This document shows, one piece after another, positions 1 to 8,697 of a stretch of 64,000 nt of DNA. The stretch's first letter is position 1, and the number at the start of each line of letters is the position of its first letter. The stretch is taken from positions 22,310 through 86,309 of the forward strand of contig MEOL01000043.1 in the NCBI GenBank assembly GCA_001769215.1, in the 5' to 3' direction. The translations under genes were made by a program, and so were the position numbers. The notes under the pieces were generated by a model. That model saw only the letters and a program-made list of their open reading frames with translations, had not been told where the DNA came from and made no database searches. The stretch comes from Bacteroidetes bacterium GWF2_41_31 (GTDB taxonomy: Bacteria > Bacteroidota > Bacteroidia > Bacteroidales > F082).

Positions 1-19
1 TGAGGTACATCTTTGGCTT

Positions 20-475
20 TCAATCGAGTTGGGTTTTAGTTGGTTTAGATAAAAAGATGGACAAATCTGCTTCGGCTATTTGCCGGCCATTTACCCGTGT
101 GGTGGCGTGAACGACCATCGCACCAAGCAGTTGGTTAATCAAATCTATCGTAGTGATCAACTGTTCGTTCACTTTGGGCAGCCGTTCAATTTTAAGTCGT
201 TTAACGGCACCGATAAATCCAACTTCCGGTTTTTTGTCGTGCTGTTGAGCCTCGTATCCGGCACGGAGAGCCACCGTTTGGGCCATGTTTTCAATGATTC
301 CGGGTTCCTGTAAACACCCGTTCCCGACAAAAATATTTTCAGACAGAACCTTCAGTGTTGAAGTGGTGGACTTTTCATCAGAATGCAGCAGCCCATCGAC
401 CATGATCATGGGAGAACGCTGAGGAATCAGACTTTCAATCTGTTCCTGTCCAAACATCAAATATTCCAGGTCCAT
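20..475 (-). CDS. 3-hydroxyacyl-ACP dehydratase-like hotdog protein
   Basis: A 151-residue protein resembling FabZ/FabA-type hotdog dehydratases that act on beta-hydroxyacyl-ACP intermediates. Seen: an early block with IPQRSPMIMVDGLL, the usual 'P-[HQ]-[RK]-xPMxxVD' start of this family, then an 'EPGIIENMAQT' helix containing the acidic residue expected in the active site. The frame extends 35 codons further upstream, but that stretch is hydrophobic, low-complexity and unlike the family, so the ATG before DLEYLMFG is preferred. Similar short dehydratases occur in flexirubin/aryl-polyene clusters, and darB/darA-like genes lie 3 kb away on the same strand, so a role in pigment polyene chain building is inferred. 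The downstream neighbour is outside the window. Confidence 0.75.
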   Translation of the reverse strand: MDLEYLMFGQEQIESLIPQRSPMIMVDGLLHSDEKSTTSTLKVLSENIFVGNGCLQEPGIIENMAQTVALRAGYEAQQHDKKPEVGFIGAVKRLKIERLPKVNEQLITTIDLINQLLGAMVVHATTRVNGRQIAEADLSIFLSKPTKTQLD

Positions 476-809
476 TGCTGTAAATTGAGTCGTCAAAAAT
501 AGGAAAAAAAAGGACGGGGACTGAATGACCTGAAATGGGAGAAGATGTAAATAGGGAGATGTAGTACTTCCCATTTTCAAAAAAAAGAAGCTTTCTGTTA
601 TTTGTTAATTATGAACCTGCACGCATTGATTATTTCTTGTCCGGTGGCCCGGAAAACGAAATACACCTGATGTCTGACATCAAGTTGGTTGTTTTCGGAT
701 GAAAGCAGGTATTCACAGTTTTTTTGGCCTGATAATTGTTTTTTGCGGAGTTTTACAGAAACCTTTAAACACACAAATTCAGTTAAACAACATCTAAAAA
801 ATTAATCAA

Positions 810-2333
810 ATGAAAACAATCCGACATTTTACCAGGTTATTCTTGTTGTCCTTATTCTTTACAGGCTTATTGACAAACAGCTTGCAGGCTCAGACTGATT
901 TTAATCTTTCCGATTACAAAAACCCTGATTATCACTGGCGTTCACTCGATTTCCGGTTCGGGCTTAACGGAAATAATTCATTTCAAAAAAACGCTTTTCA
1001 GAATAATGAAGTCAATAAGGATTACCAAAACACATTCTATGGTAATTTGAATACAAGATATTTTTCTGTAAGAAATTCTCAAACTTATCAGGGATCACAA
1101 ACCTATTGGTTAAACTTTGCAGCAAACAGCAACTACAATAAATCGGTTAGTGATAATTCTATTGCTTCAGAGTCTTCTCAAAAATATAATACACAGCACC
1201 TGGCGTTAGGAGCCAATTCACTTAACCGGTACTATAACGAAAAGAAGCGTTTTTTTGAAGTGGATTTAAATTTTAGGGGTGAGTTGGGAAATTCCATCCG
1301 TAAAATTGAATCTGGCGAAGAGATTTACCCTTACAATTATAAGTATCATATAAATGATTATCAAGTGTCTGCATCATTGCCTTTGCTTGTTGGGACAGGA
1401 AGAATAGAAGAAGTACAGAATGCCCGCCTGGCTGTCTATATTCTTGACGATCTTCAAAAAGCGGGAGATTTAACCAGAATACCTGAAAAAGAAGACGTCC
1501 TGGCGTTTGCCAGTTTTATCACCGAAACCAAAAACCAACGGTATTTTGATAGCCGAATCCGTAAAATTGCCGATATAACCGCCATCGATTCTTTTTTGAT
1601 TGTGAAGGGATTGAAGGGTCAATCAGATGCCAGCTACTATACCTTGATCAACGATAACTGGGATTATGCCGCGGGACCATCCCGTTCTTCAGGAAGACGA
1701 TTTTCCATCGGGCTTGTCCCTGGTCTGGGTACTTTATTTAATGAATGGATGTTTTACAATCGTGACACCCTTAACTCATCTGCCTTTGAAACTACAAATA
1801 AAAACAACAATCAGGAAATTTTCTGGAATGTTGATGCGGTGGCCAATTACGTCTGCGAAAAACCACTTAATTTATATTGGCAACAATCAACGCAGGTGAA
1901 TGTGGGTTATTCGCTGTATAAAAGCAATTTACGATCTAAATACTATACTGACAATATGTTGGAATATGAAAGAGAAGTAGTAACGAATTCGCCCAACCTG
2001 GGATTAAATATGAGCTACACGTTGGGTTATTTTCCTAATAGCCGTACCAATATCAGCATGATTGCAGGTGCGGGCATCAGACAATATTGGGAGGATACAA
2101 AAGTAGATGATGATCCAAAGGTGGATATAAATCAAACCGATGTAAATGGTAGCCTGATTCTGACCTGTTACTATTATTTTTCACCACAGTTGCGGTTATC
2201 AGTGAATGTTAGTGAAGAATATTACTATTCATTAAATAAATACAAAGAAGCGGCAATCAGCAATTCTGATGTTGAAAACACCAAAAACTTTGCGTCAAGT
2301 ATTACTGCCAGTTTTATCTACAGCATTTTTTAA
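810..2333 (+). CDS. Secreted, probably outer-membrane beta-barrel protein of unknown function
   Basis: A 507-residue protein with a clear signal peptide (basic start, hydrophobic core, cleavage near LQAQ). The rest is rich in aromatic residues, Asn and alternating strand-like segments, for example repeated 'YYY', 'NxSYTLGYF' and 'VSEEYYYSLNKY' stretches, and it ends in an aromatic residue (SFIYSIF). That pattern is typical of outer-membrane beta-barrels. I do not recognise the family. The C-terminal half (from about residue 280) reads as regular amphipathic strands. It stands alone, divergent from the dehydratase, after 229 bp of intergenic sequence. Function cannot be assigned; a porin-like or pigment-export role would be guesswork. 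Confidence 0.7.
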   Translation: MKTIRHFTRLFLLSLFFTGLLTNSLQAQTDFNLSDYKNPDYHWRSLDFRFGLNGNNSFQKNAFQNNEVNKDYQNTFYGNLNTRYFSVRNSQTYQGSQTYWLNFAANSNYNKSVSDNSIASESSQKYNTQHLALGANSLNRYYNEKKRFFEVDLNFRGELGNSIRKIESGEEIYPYNYKYHINDYQVSASLPLLVGTGRIEEVQNARLAVYILDDLQKAGDLTRIPEKEDVLAFASFITETKNQRYFDSRIRKIADITAIDSFLIVKGLKGQSDASYYTLINDNWDYAAGPSRSSGRRFSIGLVPGLGTLFNEWMFYNRDTLNSSAFETTNKNNNQEIFWNVDAVANYVCEKPLNLYWQQSTQVNVGYSLYKSNLRSKYYTDNMLEYEREVVTNSPNLGLNMSYTLGYFPNSRTNISMIAGAGIRQYWEDTKVDDDPKVDINQTDVNGSLILTCYYYFSPQLRLSVNVSEEYYYSLNKYKEAAISNSDVENTKNFASSITASFIYSIF

Positions 2334-2377
2334 TTATGAAAATGAAGGCTGTGGACAAAATTTCCGTCTAATTGAGG

Positions 2378-2548
2378 GTGCTATTCGACAGCAAGAATAG
2401 ATATCTTAAGATTATTGAAGATTGCGAACAACTTCCAAAAAGCAAACGGAAGGTTTTAGGCTACATAAGTATTATGTATGTTGTTGTAGTGTTCGTTGGT
2501 TTTTTCTGGGTAGGAGAATTAATCAGGAATTATAACATGATGCACTAA
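2378..2548 (+). CDS. Possible small single-pass membrane protein (56 aa, GTG start)
   Basis: A short open frame begins at GTG (an in-frame TTG lies two codons earlier) directly after a stop. It encodes a charged N-terminus (LFDSKNRYLKII...KSKRKV), one strongly hydrophobic segment of about 22 residues (GYISIMYVVVVFVGFFWVGEL) and a short tail RNYNMMH. The positive-then-hydrophobic organisation looks like a real membrane anchor, but there is no ATG and no recognisable family. It could equally be the remnant of a larger membrane gene. Confidence 0.3.
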   Translation: MLFDSKNRYLKIIEDCEQLPKSKRKVLGYISIMYVVVVFVGFFWVGELIRNYNMMH

Positions 2549-2612
2549 ATACCTACTTACCTGGACAACTGCGAAAGAAAAAGGTACCGAGATCAATGTT
2601 TATGCATCTGCT

Positions 2613-2643
2613 CACTGGCCCGGATTTGCAATCCGTGCCAGTG
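2613..2643. repeat. Perfect-arm hairpin, REP-like palindrome
   Basis: CACTGGC at the left end pairs with GCCAGTG at the right end. The inner arms CGGATT and AATCCG pair around a 3-nt TGC loop. That is 13 of 14 base pairs in 31 nt, the only mismatch being C/T at the eighth position. No T-tract follows, so it is not a standard terminator. It resembles REP-type palindromes or a transposon end. Confidence 0.55.
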
Positions 2644-2704
2644 ATTTATCTGCCACGCCATTTCAACCCACGATAACACAAGTGGCCCCGAGTATCTGGC
2701 TTTA

Positions 2705-3031
2705 TTAATCAATAAATGACAGTAAATATTTGATTTCTTTATCGGTAATATCTTCCTGTTCCGATTTGTCGTAAATGGCAAGCAGGTAAACATTGTTTTC
2801 CACAACCTGTACATGAGCAATAACCCTTGCACCACCAGACTTACCTTTGCCTTTTGATTTTATGGCGATCCGAATTTTGTAACAGCTATCAGACATAGCA
2901 ATACCTTGTTCCGGATTTTCTTCCAGGCTTTCAATTAAACTGGCATATTCAACTTTAAGGGAAGGGAATTTCCTGGCTAACTTTTTAAGCTGCCTATCAA
3001 ACGGTGGTATTGTAACAACATTATAACTCAC
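2705..3031 (-). CDS. RelE/ParE-superfamily toxin
   Basis: A 108-residue protein with the RelE/ParE layout: an N-terminal 'FDRQLKKLARKFPSL' helix typical of these mRNA interferases, a basic central strand (YKIRIAIKSKGKGKSGGARVIAHV), then 'VYLLAIYDKSEQEDITDKEI' near the C-terminus, as in Bacteroidota RelE-like toxins. The start codon is GTG and overlaps the 3' end of the upstream antitoxin gene by 11 nt, implying translational coupling. Known for the family: ribosome-dependent or free mRNA cleavage, or gyrase inhibition for ParE. The target here is not deducible. The operon lies inside the fragmented pigment region, consistent with insertion as mobile cargo. Confidence 0.8.
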   Translation of the reverse strand: MSYNVVTIPPFDRQLKKLARKFPSLKVEYASLIESLEENPEQGIAMSDSCYKIRIAIKSKGKGKSGGARVIAHVQVVENNVYLLAIYDKSEQEDITDKEIKYLLSFID

Positions 3032-3227
3032 TGAGCAAGTCTTTTGCCGGAGTGGCTTTAAGTTTCCCCAGTTTTACCAAATTCAGGTTTTCCACAGCTT
3101 CCTTTATTTCTTCAAGCAATTGTGCTTTTGCCGGAGAAATCGGCTTAGCTTTTACAAACGAGAAATTATTAAGCAGTTCCAGTATAAAATCACCTTTGCT
3201 ATCGCTTACATCAACAAGTACTTTCAT
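3021..3227 (-). CDS. Antitoxin partner of the RelE-like toxin
   Basis: A 68-residue acidic/helical protein directly upstream of, and overlapping, the RelE-like toxin gene. The N-terminal half (MKVLVDVSDSKGDFILELLNNF) matches the small beta-alpha antitoxins commonly paired with RelE in Bacteroidota. The C-terminal half is a charged helix (LLEEIKEAVENLNLVKLGKL) likely to wrap the toxin. Gene order (antitoxin first), small size and the 11-nt overlap support the assignment; the exact antitoxin family is not recognised. It would bind and neutralise the toxin and probably repress its own promoter. Confidence 0.72.
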   Translation of the reverse strand: MKVLVDVSDSKGDFILELLNNFSFVKAKPISPAKAQLLEEIKEAVENLNLVKLGKLKATPAKDLLSEL

Positions 3228-3239
3228 AATCTTAAATAT

Positions 3240-3365
3240 TTATTTGTTTACGGCCAAATAGCCCTGAAACTTTGTAGTTGCAATAAAAGCATCAAACATT
3301 GCACAAACATGCATAGTCGCTTCGATACAAGGTGCTGCTTCGCCTCTTTCGTATTTACCAATCAT
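3240..3365 (-). pseudogene. Remnant of an XRE-type helix-turn-helix regulator
   Basis: Forty-one codons translate to MIGKYERGEAAPCIEATM followed by HVCAMFDAFIAT. This matches the second half of XRE/HTH_3 domains ('xIxxYERGxxxPSIExxxKIADxFxVS'). The first helices of the HTH are absent and a stop lies five codons upstream, so only a fragment survives. It sits immediately upstream of the RelE-type antitoxin on the same strand, as if an older regulator or HigA-like antitoxin was replaced or truncated. Confidence 0.6.
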
Positions 3366-3523
3366 AATAGTATATTAATTACACCATGCTTTTGCAAAAA
3401 TAAGTAATTAAAAGGTGGAAATAAAATCTTAAAAATTTTATATATACGGATCTACCACCGGGTACCTGCTGGCATCACCCCAAGTGCAACCTGATAGCCA
3501 TATCCTGAGTAAAAAAGCGATGG

Positions 3524-4660
3524 CTACACCACCGTCAATAACATGTACGTATACGAAAACCGGGCACTTTCCGGAACCATCACCAACAACCGTTCGCCTG
3601 CTTTAAGTCTGCCGGAGTGATAAAGTTCTTCCATCATCAACAAAGCCGAGGCGGCACCTACATTACCAATAGTGGTCAGGTTCATAAACCACTTTTCTTC
3701 AGGAATCATAAGGCCTGCCTCAAGAAAAGTTTTTAATGTCTGGTCCCTGAAAAACATGGAGGACAAGTGAGGCAGGAAATGGTCGATGGTGCTCAGGTCC
3801 AATTTGCGGTCTCTGATAATTTGCTGTAAGTGGATCAATCCTATTTTGATCACATGGTTTTGCAGGAGTTTAGCATCCTGTTTAAGGCTAAAAGCCGATT
3901 CGTGTGTCCTGCGCTCCGGCGACATCGCACGCCATCCGGTCAGGCTTCCATCTATTTCTTTAATGGCACCGGCATACATACAGGTCTCCATTTCCCCGGC
4001 CCAGCTTTTTATATCCATCCACTCGATGCGCAAGTTGAGGTGACCGGGTTCTGTTTTGTTACTTAAAAGTACCGCGGCAGCTCCATCCGAAAGCATCCAT
4101 CTCAGGAAATCCTTCTCAAAGGCAATGTATGGATTTTGCTCAATTTCAAGTCGTTTGTCTATTTCGTCCTGAAAATTGCGTGCGTGCATCCACGATGACA
4201 TCGTTTCGGAAGCTACACTGATGGCTTTGCTGATTTCATCGGCTTTGATTGACAGGTAGGCGTATTTTAGCGAAAGCATTCCGGCATTGCAGGTACCATG
4301 CGCCGACATGGCTTCCATGGGACCGGTACCCAATTCTCCCTGAACCATCAACGCATGTGCAGGTTGCAGGACATCGGGCGAGGTAGTTCCTGCGGTAAGC
4401 AGTTCAATGTCGTTTATATCCAGATCGTTGCCCAGTACTTTTTTTATTGCCAACGCCGAAAGCTGGGCATTGGTGTGGGTAATGTTTCCTTCCCTATCGA
4501 GGGCATAATAACGTCGAACAATCCGGTTATTACGTAAAATCAGGCTTTTACTCTTGGATCCGTTTCCATTTATTTTACCAAGAAACAGTTCCATTTCTTC
4601 ATTTGAAACAGGACTGTTGGGAAAGTATTTTTCTATTCTGTTAATGTAAACCTCACTCAT
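3524..4660 (-). CDS. darB: DarB-like beta-ketoacyl-ACP synthase III
   Basis: A 378-residue ketosynthase of the KAS III fold. The active-site triad can be read directly: Cys124 in HGTCNAGM, His298 in DHFLPHLS and Asn333 in TIGNVGAAS. The N-terminus (VYINRIEKYFPNSPVSNEEM) and 'RNNRIVRRYYALD' match the DarB branch found with DarA in Bacteroidota and Proteobacteria. Known role: DarB joins two beta-ketoacyl/acyl-ACP-derived chains to a cyclohexanedione that becomes the dialkylresorcinol half of flexirubin-type pigments. It lies 22 nt downstream of the darA-like gene and is presumably cotranscribed with it. All key residues are intact. Confidence 0.88.
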   Translation of the reverse strand: MSEVYINRIEKYFPNSPVSNEEMELFLGKINGNGSKSKSLILRNNRIVRRYYALDREGNITHTNAQLSALAIKKVLGNDLDINDIELLTAGTTSPDVLQPAHALMVQGELGTGPMEAMSAHGTCNAGMLSLKYAYLSIKADEISKAISVASETMSSWMHARNFQDEIDKRLEIEQNPYIAFEKDFLRWMLSDGAAAVLLSNKTEPGHLNLRIEWMDIKSWAGEMETCMYAGAIKEIDGSLTGWRAMSPERRTHESAFSLKQDAKLLQNHVIKIGLIHLQQIIRDRKLDLSTIDHFLPHLSSMFFRDQTLKTFLEAGLMIPEEKWFMNLTTIGNVGAASALLMMEELYHSGRLKAGERLLVMVPESARFSYTYMLLTVV

Positions 4661-4682
4661 GCGCTCATAGGGTTATCTCCAA

Positions 4683-5597
4683 TCACTTGAGTGATACGGA
4701 TTGATAATATTTCATTTTTAATTTAATTCGATTGTAAAAAAATGGATAGGTCAGGTAAAACACCAGTGACACAAAGGGCGAAACAATAAATATAACAAAA
4801 AGCAAGTAGTATTTAAACATAAGGAGCCTGTTGAAGCGGAACGGATTGCCAGAAGCTCCTTTTTTAAGTATAAAAGCCGACCACAACTTAAATATTTTTT
4901 TGCCTTTGTTTTCGGTCGACACTACATTTGGATCAAGTTCAACGGCGTTTAAGGCAATAAGTTTGTCCTGAAGCTGATTGAAATTCTTAGTTTTAATAGC
5001 ATCGAGTATCGGTTCTCCAAAACGTTTTGCATTCTCAATGTCTTTATCCGACACCCCGGGTTTAGGGAAAATACGCAGGTAACGGTCTTTTTTACCGGTG
5101 CCCATCCAGTAAATGATGGTGATCACGCTGGCCAGGTTGTTGTGTCGGTCGCGTAATGAGATGTTGCCCACCAGTTTTCCTCCATTGCCTGCAATCATTC
5201 TTTTTATATCTTCCTGCGCGTTCACCCACATATTGCGCGAACCAATAACGGTAACCACCGGTGTGTTCTTCATCACTTTAGCCACTTCTTTTGATTTGAG
5301 AAAGGTGGTGATGGGAATGGGTGGCGACAAAAACCAGACAGGATAACCCAAAATAATCAGGTCGAAATGGTCGTCAGGATTAAAATTAAAGGGAGCCAAT
5401 GATGAGGGAATCATCTCCACTGATTCGGGCATGGCATCATAAAAATCGATTCCGGTCCATGGAAAAGGAAAGTCGGGAATGGGTTTTAATTGCTCCACAA
5501 CCAGCTCTACACGACCTGCCAGCGACGAAACTACATTGGAAACAATCTCATCCAATTGTCCTGATTGTGAATAAGTAACAACTAAAACTTTAGCCAT
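4683..5597 (-). CDS. darA: DarA-like dialkylresorcinol biosynthesis enzyme
   Basis: A 304-residue protein with an N-terminal flavodoxin-like fold: 'VLVVTYSQSGQLDEIV' is a flavodoxin phosphate-binding loop, and 'DLIILGYPVWFLSPPIPI' is the second flavin-contacting loop. The C-terminus carries one or two hydrophobic segments (about residues 262-290) suggesting membrane association. Databases call this family dialkylresorcinol condensing enzyme DarA. Published work on DAR synthesis assigns it the aromatisation of the DarB product, which fits a flavin-binding fold. It lies 22 nt upstream of darB, and the pair is the signature of dialkylresorcinol/flexirubin loci. Confidence 0.85.
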   Translation of the reverse strand: MAKVLVVTYSQSGQLDEIVSNVVSSLAGRVELVVEQLKPIPDFPFPWTGIDFYDAMPESVEMIPSSLAPFNFNPDDHFDLIILGYPVWFLSPPIPITTFLKSKEVAKVMKNTPVVTVIGSRNMWVNAQEDIKRMIAGNGGKLVGNISLRDRHNNLASVITIIYWMGTGKKDRYLRIFPKPGVSDKDIENAKRFGEPILDAIKTKNFNQLQDKLIALNAVELDPNVVSTENKGKKIFKLWSAFILKKGASGNPFRFNRLLMFKYYLLFVIFIVSPFVSLVFYLTYPFFYNRIKLKMKYYQSVSLK

Positions 5598-5716
5598 CTT
5601 TCCTGTTAAAGAAATAAAGTGCGAATTTAGGGATTATCTTTTGATGTTGCACGATCGACTTCTTAAAAGCGTCAGTGCTTAGAGTAAGCCCGTGTTTTTG
5701 TAAAGCAAATACGTGA

Positions 5717-6187
5717 CTAAAGTTTTTTTGTTTCTTTGGTGTAATCTTTTGAAAACATGAGTGGTATGGTCAATAAAGTATCTTTCGTAATCTCAAAAGA
5801 GGCTTTTTTAAATTTAGGCGGTTGTGGAATTCCCGGCAACGGGTAATTGGAAATACCAACCGGCTCGGCCGGAATGCCAAATTCCTTGGTGGTGAGTTTG
5901 CCTGTACCATCAATATCCTGAAACAGTGCAATGGCATAGTTACCAGCAGGTACTTGCTTAAAACTAACCAGGATGTTTTCCTTGTCGGGAACCACTACCA
6001 GTGAATCGAAGGCGTATTTCGATTTGAAGCCTTCTTCATCCAAATACAGCCCGATAATCAACGGTGCTTTCCTGGTCTCGATTTGTGTAATGTTTAAGGT
6101 GAGGGTAAAATGTTTTTGTGCTTGTAATCCGAACGCCAATATAAAGGCAGTAAAAAACAGGAGTGTATTTTTTTTTGTACGATTCAT
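5717..6187 (-). CDS. DUF2141 secreted protein
   Basis: A 156-residue protein with a signal peptide (MNRTKKNTLLFFTAFILAFGLQAQ) and a compact beta-sandwich-like body. 'IIGLYLDEEGFKSKY', 'VPAGNYAIALFQDIDGTGKLTTKEFGIPAEPVGISN' and 'FEITKDTLLTIPLMF' are hallmarks of DUF2141 (Pfam family of small exported proteins). The ATG chosen lies 4 nt after the stop of the ligase gene; a frame extension upstream overlaps that gene and is rejected. DUF2141 genes often sit beside pigment and carotenoid clusters in Bacteroidota, but their biochemical role is unknown. It is in the same predicted operon as the ligase. Confidence 0.8.
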   Translation of the reverse strand: MNRTKKNTLLFFTAFILAFGLQAQKHFTLTLNITQIETRKAPLIIGLYLDEEGFKSKYAFDSLVVVPDKENILVSFKQVPAGNYAIALFQDIDGTGKLTTKEFGIPAEPVGISNYPLPGIPQPPKFKKASFEITKDTLLTIPLMFSKDYTKETKKL

Positions 6188-6191
6188 CGGA

Positions 6192-7493
6192 TTACGACCC
6201 TTTTCTTTTGTCGATAAAGATAACGGGTTTTCTGGAATGTTCATGCATTTGGATATCGGCGATTTCGGTGGGGGAGAGGAATAAGATTTCAGGTGCGACC
6301 CTTAACCTGGCACGGAAATGGTCCTTGATGCGTTTTTCTATTCCGGGAACGGTTTGACGGATGCCTGCTTTTACCAGGATTTCATCAGTACCCAACGCGT
6401 TGGTATAAACCTCTACAACATAGTTTTCTATTTGTTGAATTTCGTTCAGTACATCATAAATGGCCGGAGGATAAAGTGTTGTCCCTTTAAGTTTGATCAT
6501 GTGCTGTTTACGTCCGATTACCGGGCCCAATCGCATGGTGGTGCGGCCGCAGGAACAAGGTTCCGTAAAATGGTGGCACATATCACCTGTTTTGAAACGC
6601 AGCAACGGCATGGCTTCCACGCCCAGTGTGGTAATGGTGACTTCTCCGGCCTGGCCTTCAGCAACAGGGAGGTTGTTTTCGTCCAGAAATTCCACGATAA
6701 TCATTTCGGGGTGGTGGTGCCCGCCGCGCCCGGCTTCACATTCTGTGAAGGCAGTGCCCATTTCGGTGGAAGCATAGGTGCTGTAAAGTTTGATGTCCCA
6801 TTGGTCCGTGATTTTCTTCCCCAACGTGTTCAGGGTAAAATCGTTGTTGCGGATGGGTTCGCCAATGCATACCGCCTTTTCAACACCCAGTTCGCGGTAG
6901 TTAATTCCCTGGCTGTTGGCGTATTCAATAAGTTTTGGTATAAAGGAGGGCACGGTAATGAGTCCGGTGGGCCGGAATTTTTTCATGCTCTCCAACTGAA
7001 GCCGTTGTAACCCCGGGCCACTGCGTATGATTCCGGCACCCAGTTTGCGCAATCCGAGGAAATAGGCCATTCCTGCCATAAACCGCTTGTCAAGGGTGAC
7101 CATCAGTTGAAAAACATCTTCTTTGGTGGTGTTAGCACATGAAAACGATATATATTCGTTGTAAGCCAGTCGGTCGAGGTCGTTGTTGGTCATGGCGAAG
7201 GTAACGGGCTCACCCATTGTTCCGGAGGTTGTCACATAATCGATAATTTCATTTCTTTCCACACAAAGGAAATCGTAGTTGTGTTGCTGAAGATCGTCTT
7301 TGGTGGTAACCGGTAACTGAACCAGGTCATCCAGGGTACGGATACTGCGATAGTCTATTTTGTTTTGATGAAACAGGTTTTTATAGAATACGGAATTGGT
7401 ATTCAGGTATTCCATAAGATCCACCAATCTTTGTGATTGGTATTTTCGAATTTCCTCTGGTGATGTGCTTTCAATCTCAGGAACGTAACTCAT
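6192..7493 (-). CDS. AMP-forming acyl/aryl-CoA ligase (phenylacetate-CoA ligase family)
   Basis: A 433-residue adenylate-forming enzyme. Seen: the nucleotide-binding loop VTTSGTMGEPVTF near residues 87-99; the A5-like motif TYASTEMGTAF; and the 'TTLGVEAMPLLRFKTGDMC' and 'CSCGRTTMRLGPVIGRKQHMIKLKGTTLYP' blocks typical of PaaK-like ligases, including a Cys pair. It activates a carboxylic acid via acyl-AMP. In flexirubin-type clusters such ligases are thought to activate the aryl starter (a tyrosine-derived cinnamate/coumarate), which is inferred here from context. The ATG at 7493 is preferred over an in-frame TTG at 7502. A decayed copy of its 5' end lies at 8698-8855. Confidence 0.82.
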   Translation of the reverse strand: MSYVPEIESTSPEEIRKYQSQRLVDLMEYLNTNSVFYKNLFHQNKIDYRSIRTLDDLVQLPVTTKDDLQQHNYDFLCVERNEIIDYVTTSGTMGEPVTFAMTNNDLDRLAYNEYISFSCANTTKEDVFQLMVTLDKRFMAGMAYFLGLRKLGAGIIRSGPGLQRLQLESMKKFRPTGLITVPSFIPKLIEYANSQGINYRELGVEKAVCIGEPIRNNDFTLNTLGKKITDQWDIKLYSTYASTEMGTAFTECEAGRGGHHHPEMIIVEFLDENNLPVAEGQAGEVTITTLGVEAMPLLRFKTGDMCHHFTEPCSCGRTTMRLGPVIGRKQHMIKLKGTTLYPPAIYDVLNEIQQIENYVVEVYTNALGTDEILVKAGIRQTVPGIEKRIKDHFRARLRVAPEILFLSPTEIADIQMHEHSRKPVIFIDKRKGS

Positions 7494-7534
7494 GAAGTGC
7501 AAATTGCTATGATTTGGGCGAATTTCCCTTTTGG

Positions 7535-7578
7535 TTTCGCTACGCGAAAATACTCATTTTTTCTTTCTTTCAAAGGGA
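7535..7578. repeat. 44-nt direct repeat, copy 1
   Basis: Begins TTTCGCTACGCGAAAATA and ends TTTCAAAGGGA. It matches 8896-8939 at 43 of 44 positions and contains the palindrome TTTCG-CTACG-CGAAA. Both copies lie the same side of a ligase (or ligase-relic) 5' end, so the duplication included the upstream region. Confidence 0.85.
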
Positions 7579-7690
7579 GATGGAGTACTCCAAATGGTGG
7601 TGAATTTTAGAATTGGTGAACGAATTGGGATTTTATACGGGTTCTGTCGGTCAGGTGTAACTCATCACCCGAACCAGCCAGAAAAGTTTC

Positions 7691-7736
7691 ACGCAAAGTG
7701 CGCTAAGTTTTTAGTACGCAAAAGTGCGCAAAGAAG
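7691..7736. repeat. CGCAAAG-type short interspersed repeat
   Basis: The words ACGCAAAGTGCG, ACGCAAAAGTGCG and CGCAAAGAAG occur in close succession with an intervening TTTTTAGT. Runs of CGCAAAG units are a common degenerate intergenic repeat in Bacteroidota. No coding potential is seen. Confidence 0.5.
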
Positions 7737-7779
7737 TTTGTTATGCAAAACTTTCATCACTATTATGAGTGATAAGGCA

Positions 7780-8526
7780 CTATTCAAACAGGGTAAATAC
7801 CATTTCGGTTTTATCAACATTGATATAACAAAGCCTTACAAAACCATATTGGCTGTTATACAAGAATCGCAATTCGGAGTGCGATAAGGCTGATTCTGAA
7901 GTAGCAAATACTTCCTGACAGGGAATCAACCGTTGGTTTATCATGAATTTCTTTTCCCCCAACAATTGGTAACTTGTTCTGAAATACAAGTTTCCGGTCC
8001 AATAAATACCTGCCGTACAATAATGATCACCAATATTAAAGTTAAACTCCCACTGCTCATTATCAAATACGATATATGGAAATGGAGCTAACTCTAACTT
8101 TTTGTATTCTTTCTGACGGATGGGGTGAAGGAATACTTTAGCCCGGCTACTCAAAACGCCCGTTCTGATTGATTGGTATTTGGGAAATTCCACATACTCG
8201 CTGTTTTCTTTTTTTACCGTTCTCCATTCAATATAATATTGAGAGGTATCAAACGCGCATCGGTTATTGAAAACGGAGAGCATCACATAGTCAGTCTTGA
8301 CAAAATGTTTCGAGGAATCATAAAAATCTACTTGGTAAATGCTTCTAAAGTTCAGGTTTGAATCAACGTCTGTAATAAATTGATTTACGTAAGTTTTAGT
8401 GTGATTGAGATTGAAGATTTTACTCGAAATAACCACTGATTTCGAAGTTGGGACTGGTTGATTGCAGGAACTGAAACAAATTCCGATTACAGCAACGCTT
8501 ATTAATAGCTGAAGTTTCTTATTCAT
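7780..8526 (-). CDS. Hypothetical lipoprotein
   Basis: A 248-residue protein with a lipoprotein signal peptide: a hydrophobic core followed by the lipobox FSSC (Cys at residue 20-21), then a Ser/Pro-rich linker (NQPVPTSKS). The mature part contains many aromatic residues and strand-like segments (YYIEWRTVKKENSEYVEFP, WEFNFNIGDHYCTAGIYWTGNLYFRTSY) and looks like a small beta-rich periplasmic or outer-membrane-anchored protein. No family is recognised. It is a single gene between the ligase and the ligase relic, so it may have been inserted or retained when the ligase region duplicated. Confidence 0.65.
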   Translation of the reverse strand: MNKKLQLLISVAVIGICFSSCNQPVPTSKSVVISSKIFNLNHTKTYVNQFITDVDSNLNFRSIYQVDFYDSSKHFVKTDYVMLSVFNNRCAFDTSQYYIEWRTVKKENSEYVEFPKYQSIRTGVLSSRAKVFLHPIRQKEYKKLELAPFPYIVFDNEQWEFNFNIGDHYCTAGIYWTGNLYFRTSYQLLGEKKFMINQRLIPCQEVFATSESALSHSELRFLYNSQYGFVRLCYINVDKTEMVFTLFE

Positions 8527-8697
8527 GAAATAAGGTTCTCTTATATTTTTTGTTGGTCAGCTTAAGAACATAGTTAAGAAGTTTAGTTTTATCTGTCGTA
8601 GTGATATTTACAACTGCAAATCAGTTTTTTATTCTCAACAAACTGGTAGACAAGCCTGTGCTTTCTGTCTATTCGTCTTGAACAAAAACCAGATAAA

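Noticed and set aside
3495..3526. Inverted repeat TAGCCAT...ATGGCTA as a darB terminator
   Set aside because: The right arm overlaps the darB stop codon and no T-tract follows on the relevant strand.
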